Assembly (NCBI GenBank): GCA_030632745.1
Contig: DAOVUE010000029.1
Span: 1-9,154, forward strand
Source: Pseudomonadota bacterium
GTDB taxonomy: Bacteria > Pseudomonadota > Gammaproteobacteria > GRL18
Length of the DNA: 9,154 nt
Reading direction: 5' to 3'
The translations under genes and the position numbers were made by a program. Every line of letters starts with the position of its first letter. Within the stretch, counting starts at the first letter, position 1. Positions 5,226 through 9,154 of the stretch are shown here, piece by piece. The notes under the pieces are model-generated. The model was not told the origin of the DNA. It ran no database searches and worked only from the letters and a program-made list of their open reading frames with translations.

Positions 5226-7930
5226 CAACTTAAGCTTTTGCTGACAATTTCATAGGCATCTTTAGACAGGCCCTGTTTTTCTGCCCGCTGTAATTGAGCC
5301 TGCATCAGTTTTTGACGGGTTTCATTATAACGTCTCCAGCGACTGAAACCTTTGATCAAACGCGCAGCAATTTGCGGGTTAAATTTATCCAGGGCAATAA
5401 TTTGATCCATAACAAATTGATAACCCGTGCCATTAATATTATGAAATGATTTAAAATTCGCCGCTGCATAAGAACCAATCAGAGCACGTACTTTATTAGG
5501 ATTTTTCAAATCGAAACAAGGATGCCGCATTAATACTTTTACCTGCTCTAAAGCATTATCATGCTGTGCTGCAGCCTGCACAATAAACCATTTATCCATT
5601 ACTAATGGATCCTGTGACCAGTGTTGTTCAAATTCCTGCAATGCTTTTCTGCTATGCTCAGCATCAATATGAGCCAGTTGAGCAAGAGCCGCTATAGAAT
5701 CAGTCATATTATTGGCTGAAGAAAAATGAGCATAGCCCAATTGTGCTGCTGCTTCATCAGCATTAGCCATTAAATAACTCAGGGACAGGTTACGCAAACT
5801 GCGTTTTCCGGCATTTTGTGCATTAAACAGGTACTCATCACTAGAAGCCAATCTTTGATAGTTCTCTTCAAACAATGACTGCAGTTGTTCAGTGAGAATT
5901 AATTTAAGCTGCTTTCTGGTGTCATAAACAGCATCCACATCAGCAACTTCTAATTGTTCTAATAAATAAGATTCAGCCGGTAATGTTAATGCCAGGGCTT
6001 TTAATGCATTGTCCAGAGAGCTGTCATTTAAAACCTGTTTACAGCCGTGAATAAATTGTTCCAGATTAGAGGTATTGAATGCTGAATTAGAATTAATAGC
6101 ATCAATAATTAGTTGACCTGCCAGCTGCTGACCCGCTTCCCAGCGATTAAACGGATCGCTATCATGAGCCATAAGAAAAGCCCGTTCAGCAGTAATAGTT
6201 TCAGCAGCCTTTTCATTTGAATACTCGAGATTAACCGGAGCTGAAAAATCTCTCAATAGAGACAATACGGGCTGCTGCTCAATAGCGGAAAATTCAAAAC
6301 TCTGCTTCACCTGATTCAATAATACAGTTTGTTCCAGTATTTGCTCTCCATGAGGATTAAGTAAGCCCATTTTTAAAGGAATAATAAAAGCATCTTTAAC
6401 TTTTTTATCAGGTGTATTTAAAGTTTCATAGGAAGTCAGATCGCAATGCTGCTGCAATTCAATAATAAACTTTTTCTCATCAGCCAGATAGTTTGTATTA
6501 ACGCTGACTTTAGGTGTTCCCGCCTGATCATACCAGCTGGAAAACTGACTCAAATCAATGTGGCTGGCATCACTCATAGCAGCTACAAAATCTTCCGTAG
6601 TGACAGCCTGACCATCATGGCGCTGAAAATACAGATCCATCCCTTTACGGAAATTTTCTTTCCCCAATACGGTATGGATCATACGAATAACTTCAGCTCC
6701 TTTATTATAAACCGTCACGGTATAAAAATTATTAATTTCCATATATTGTGCCGGACGAATCGGATGAGCCATAGGACCCGCATCTTCCGCAAACTGATGA
6801 GAACGCAAAATCCTGACATCATCAATACGTTTAACGGCCCGCGACTGCATATCCGAAGTAAATTCCTGATCACGAAAAACCGTTAGACCTTCTTTAAGAC
6901 TCAATTGAAACCAGTCACGACAGGTAACACGATTACCCGTCCAGTTATGAAAATATTCATGGCCTATAACCGCTTCTATTCCTTCATAATCATTATCCGT
7001 CGCACTATCCGGTTCAGCTAATACATATTTGGCATTAAAAACATTCAGACCCTTGTTTTCCATAGCCCCCATATTGAAGTCTTCAACAGCAACAATCATA
7101 TAAATATCTAAATCATATTCTAAACCAAACGTCTCTTCATCCCATTGCATGGATTTTTTCAACGAGTCCATCGCATGATCACATTTATGTCCGTTTTGTT
7201 TTTCAACAAATATCTGCAATGAAATATTTCGACCCGACATCGTCGTATAAGAATCTTCAATTTTTAATAAATCACCTGCAACTAAAGCAAACAAATAGGA
7301 TGGTTTTTTGAAAGGGTCATGCCATTTAGCAAAATGAGTGTCATTTTCTCCATCTCCCTGTTCAATTAGATTACCATTGGATAGGAGAACTGGATATTTG
7401 TTTTTATCCGCAATAATAGTGGTGGTAAAACTGGACATCACATCAGGTTGATCCAGATAGTAGGTAATATGCCTAAAGCCCTGCGCTTCACATTGAGTAC
7501 AAAAATTACCACTGGACTGATACAGGCCCTCCAGGGCCGTATTCTGTTCCGGTTTTATCCAGGTTTCAATCTCCAGCACAAAGGAGTCAGGCACTTTATG
7601 GATAATAAGCTGCTCATCATCATGGTCATAATCGTCTTCTGAAAGCGACTTGCCATCCATTGCAATGGATTTTAGGCGTAATGACTGACCATGAAGTTTT
7701 AATACCTGCTCATCATTATCTGAATCACTATTGCGTACAAACTCCAGGCGGCTGGTAACGATAGTTACGAGCTCTTGTGAATCAGTCCCCTCTTTGTTTA
7801 CCTCTTTGTTTACCATTGTTTCGAGTTCAAAGATCAAATCTGTTTTATTGATTAAATAAACAGGAACCTGATAATCTTTTAAGTAGATTGTGCTATTACT
7901 GATATTATTGATAGTATTGTCGTTATTCAT
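5225..7930 (-). CDS. pepN: Aminopeptidase N (M1 family zinc metallopeptidase)
   Basis: A 901-residue cytosolic aminopeptidase that removes N-terminal residues from peptides in the last steps of protein turnover. Key sites: the substrate-binding GAMENKGLNVFN (288-299), the zinc site HEYFHNWTGNRVT (324-336; His324, His328 as ligands, Glu325 catalytic), third ligand Glu347 in SLKEGLTVFRDQEF, and transition-state Tyr408 in VTVYNKGAEVIRMIH. An N-terminal beta domain, the thermolysin-like domain, a middle Ig-like domain from about 480 (DQAGTPKVSV) and a long helical C-terminal domain follow the E. coli PepN plan (870 residues). The extra length is an Asn-rich N-terminal leader and acidic or Lys/Glu-rich loops at about 40-53, 66-75 and 97-107. 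The ATG overlaps the alr stop by 8 nt and no strong RBS is seen, suggesting translational coupling. There is no signal peptide. Confidence 0.97.
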   Translation of the reverse strand: MNNDNTINNISNSTIYLKDYQVPVYLINKTDLIFELETMVNKEVNKEGTDSQELVTIVTSRLEFVRNSDSDNDEQVLKLHGQSLRLKSIAMDGKSLSEDDYDHDDEQLIIHKVPDSFVLEIETWIKPEQNTALEGLYQSSGNFCTQCEAQGFRHITYYLDQPDVMSSFTTTIIADKNKYPVLLSNGNLIEQGDGENDTHFAKWHDPFKKPSYLFALVAGDLLKIEDSYTTMSGRNISLQIFVEKQNGHKCDHAMDSLKKSMQWDEETFGLEYDLDIYMIVAVEDFNMGAMENKGLNVFNAKYVLAEPDSATDNDYEGIEAVIGHEYFHNWTGNRVTCRDWFQLSLKEGLTVFRDQEFTSDMQSRAVKRIDDVRILRSHQFAEDAGPMAHPIRPAQYMEINNFYTVTVYNKGAEVIRMIHTVLGKENFRKGMDLYFQRHDGQAVTTEDFVAAMSDASHIDLSQFSSWYDQAGTPKVSVNTNYLADEKKFIIELQQHCDLTSYETLNTPDKKVKDAFIIPLKMGLLNPHGEQILEQTVLLNQVKQSFEFSAIEQQPVLSLLRDFSAPVNLEYSNEKAAETITAERAFLMAHDSDPFNRWEAGQQLAGQLIIDAINSNSAFNTSNLEQFIHGCKQVLNDSSLDNALKALALTLPAESYLLEQLEVADVDAVYDTRKQLKLILTEQLQSLFEENYQRLASSDEYLFNAQNAGKRSLRNLSLSYLMANADEAAAQLGYAHFSSANNMTDSIAALAQLAHIDAEHSRKALQEFEQHWSQDPLVMDKWFIVQAAAQHDNALEQVKVLMRHPCFDLKNPNKVRALIGSYAAANFKSFHNINGTGYQFVMDQIIALDKFNPQIAARLIKGFSRWRRYNETRQKLMQAQLQRAEKQGLSKDAYEIVSKSLS
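7789..7812. repeat. 12-bp in-frame tandem duplication inside pepN
   Basis: CCTCTTTGTTTA is present twice in a row (7789-7800, 7801-7812). On the coding strand it gives the repeated residues VNKEVNKE at about 40-47, in a loop between early strands of the N-terminal beta domain where the E. coli enzyme is shorter. It keeps the reading frame and looks like a recent slippage duplication in a tolerant surface loop. Confidence 0.8.
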
Positions 7931-9083
7931 ATTTAAAACTGACTCTTTGTGTTATTTGACATAATAATTCATAGGCAATAGTGCCTGATTTTTGTGATAT
8001 TTTTTCGATGGGCAAACCATGACCCCAGAGTATGACTTTATCTCCAATGTTAATATCGGCTGACTGTTTTTCCAGTGCGCGTAAATCAACGCTGATCATA
8101 TCCATTGAAACCCGTCCTATCAGAGGAACTTCTATGCCCTGGATTAAAACAGGTGTGCCAGCTTCAGCATGACGCGGATAACCATCACCATAGCCAATGG
8201 CTATTACACCAATTGTCATATCCTCGGGACAGCACCATTGTGCACCATAGCCGATACAGTCTCCCTTTTTTAATTGTTGTATAGCAATAAGTTCAGAAGA
8301 TAAAGTCATGACAGGTTTTAATTGTTCATCCAGGCCGCTTCTCATTTCTTTTGCTGTCTCAAAAGGTGAAACACCATACAGCATAATCCCCGGTCTCACC
8401 CAGTCAAAATAACTTTCAGGCATGGCTAAAATGGCAGCTGAATTTGCCATACTTTTATTTATTTCAACTCGTTTTTCTATACCAGACAGCTCACTGCAAA
8501 AACGCTTAAATTGTATTAATTGTTTATGATTGAATGGATTCTCTTTTTCATCGGCACAGGAAAAGTGAGACAGTATACCTGAGGGTAAGTATTTAGGATT
8601 CAGTAACTTAAGTTGTTCTAATAAGAACTTAAAATCATCTTCCAGTAATCCCAGACGATGCATACCGGTATCTACTTTTAGCCAGTAGCTCAGTTTATGA
8701 TCAGATTGTTTGTTCAGTTTTTGCCGGTTGAAAAAGCATAACAGGTTTTTAAATTGTTCCAGACAATGTATTATGGGTATCATATTTTGTGCAAGACACT
8801 GGTCATATTCTTCAATAGAAGAAACACCTTCCAGAATAAAAATTGTTTTATCAATTTTCTTATTAGACAAATGACGGCGCAGCAGCAAAGCCTCTTCAAA
8901 TCGTGCCACTGCAAAACTATCACTTTCATGCAGTGCTTCAGCAACAAAGAACAGACCGTGACCATAGGCATTGGCTTTGATAACACTGACAACCTTACAA
9001 TCAGGTGCAAGTTCTTTCACCCGCAGCAGGTTATGTCTTAAGTGCTTAAGATTAATCGTCGCTGTTACTTTGTTAATCGGCAT
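7923..9083 (-). CDS. alr: Alanine racemase
   Basis: A 386-residue PLP enzyme converting L-alanine to D-alanine for peptidoglycan. The PLP lysine is Lys36 in VVSVIKANAYGHG (31-43), the classic signature. Other family elements are LKVDTGMHRLGL (135-146), SHFSCADE (172-179), NSAAIL (214-219), VRPGIMLYGVSP (229-240), the catalytic Tyr279 in CIGYGAQW, IGYGDGYPRH (296-305) and IGRVSMDMISVD (322-333). It is slightly longer than E. coli Alr (359), mainly through a Lys/Gln-rich stretch near 110-131. The ATG lies inside the end of dnaB (11-nt overlap) and the stop lies inside the start of pepN (8-nt overlap), so it is the middle of a tightly packed operon. Position beside dnaB indicates the housekeeping racemase and not a catabolic DadX, although sequence alone does not separate the two. 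Confidence 0.96.
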   Translation of the reverse strand: MPINKVTATINLKHLRHNLLRVKELAPDCKVVSVIKANAYGHGLFFVAEALHESDSFAVARFEEALLLRRHLSNKKIDKTIFILEGVSSIEEYDQCLAQNMIPIIHCLEQFKNLLCFFNRQKLNKQSDHKLSYWLKVDTGMHRLGLLEDDFKFLLEQLKLLNPKYLPSGILSHFSCADEKENPFNHKQLIQFKRFCSELSGIEKRVEINKSMANSAAILAMPESYFDWVRPGIMLYGVSPFETAKEMRSGLDEQLKPVMTLSSELIAIQQLKKGDCIGYGAQWCCPEDMTIGVIAIGYGDGYPRHAEAGTPVLIQGIEVPLIGRVSMDMISVDLRALEKQSADINIGDKVILWGHGLPIEKISQKSGTIAYELLCQITQRVSFKYE

Positions 9084-9154
9084 AATCTATCGAAGCATGG
9101 TTCTCAAATTTAGTGTATTGTCCCAGGAAGGTAAGCCTTGTCACACCTAAAGGC
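9073..9154 (-). CDS. dnaB: Replicative DNA helicase DnaB, C-terminal end (partial)
   Basis: The last 26 codons and the TAA stop (9073-9075) of a gene entering from the right edge. The translated tail, with GVTRLTFLGQYTKFENHA followed by SIDYAD, matches the conserved DnaB C-terminus, where a (V/T)RLTF strand and a (K/R)FEN motif close the RecA-like helicase domain. DnaB is the hexameric ring helicase of the replication fork. The reading frame is not the alr frame, and its final 11 bases overlap the alr start. The dnaB-alr order is common in gammaproteobacteria, which supports a call made from a short fragment. Confidence 0.88.
   Translation of the reverse strand, partial: PLGVTRLTFLGQYTKFENHASIDYAD

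Noticed and set aside
6446..6886. 146-codon open frame on the plus strand inside pepN
   Set aside because: It lies fully antisense to the conserved catalytic region of pepN, has no recognisable protein features, and is best explained as a shadow of the coding strand.
8754..9041. 95-codon open frame on the plus strand opposite alr
   Set aside because: It is antisense to the PLP-lysine region of alr and shows no family resemblance; a chance open frame.

Overview
The window looks like chromosomal DNA from an AT-rich gammaproteobacterium. The evidence is the protein sequences (YpjD/CorB, RadA, Alr, an E. coli-type PepN, the DnaB C-terminus) and two gene neighbourhoods known from this class: ypjD next to corB, and dnaB-alr close to radA. 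The sequence does not fix a genus. All large genes are intact; only the two edge genes are cut by the window.

Layout. The left third reads rightward: the 3' end of a ypjD-type membrane protein gene, a 189-base spacer with a palindromic repeat and a 12-bp tandem repeat, a corB-type CNNM/CBS membrane protein gene starting at TTG, and a small gene for a protein with one FHA domain and one FHA-like domain. The right two thirds read leftward: the 3' end of dnaB, alr (11-nt overlap with dnaB), pepN (8-nt overlap with alr), a 278-base spacer, an alkaline phosphatase gene, and radA 15 nt behind it. The two blocks converge on a hairpin at about 2315-2368 that can serve as a terminator for both sides.

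How the genes relate. dnaB (replication fork helicase), alr (D-alanine for peptidoglycan) and radA (branch migration in recombination) are housekeeping genes that often sit together in gammaproteobacteria. Here pepN (peptide turnover) and a secreted alkaline phosphatase (phosphate scavenging) lie between alr and radA. Overlaps and short gaps suggest one long transcript.

Most notable. The pepN-phosphatase spacer holds a 217-bp non-coding element (4992-5208) that is palindromic along most of its length. It has about 33-bp imperfect terminal inverted repeats and is flanked by a perfect 10-bp direct repeat (AAATAAGTAT), so it looks like a MITE-type insertion with a target duplication. The target appears to have been a 16-bp perfect palindrome just past the pepN stop. 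A second, unrelated palindromic element of about 107 bp lies between ypjD and corB. I found no defence system, CRISPR array, prophage, tRNA or rRNA, and no gene of unknown type apart from the uncertain role of the FHA protein.
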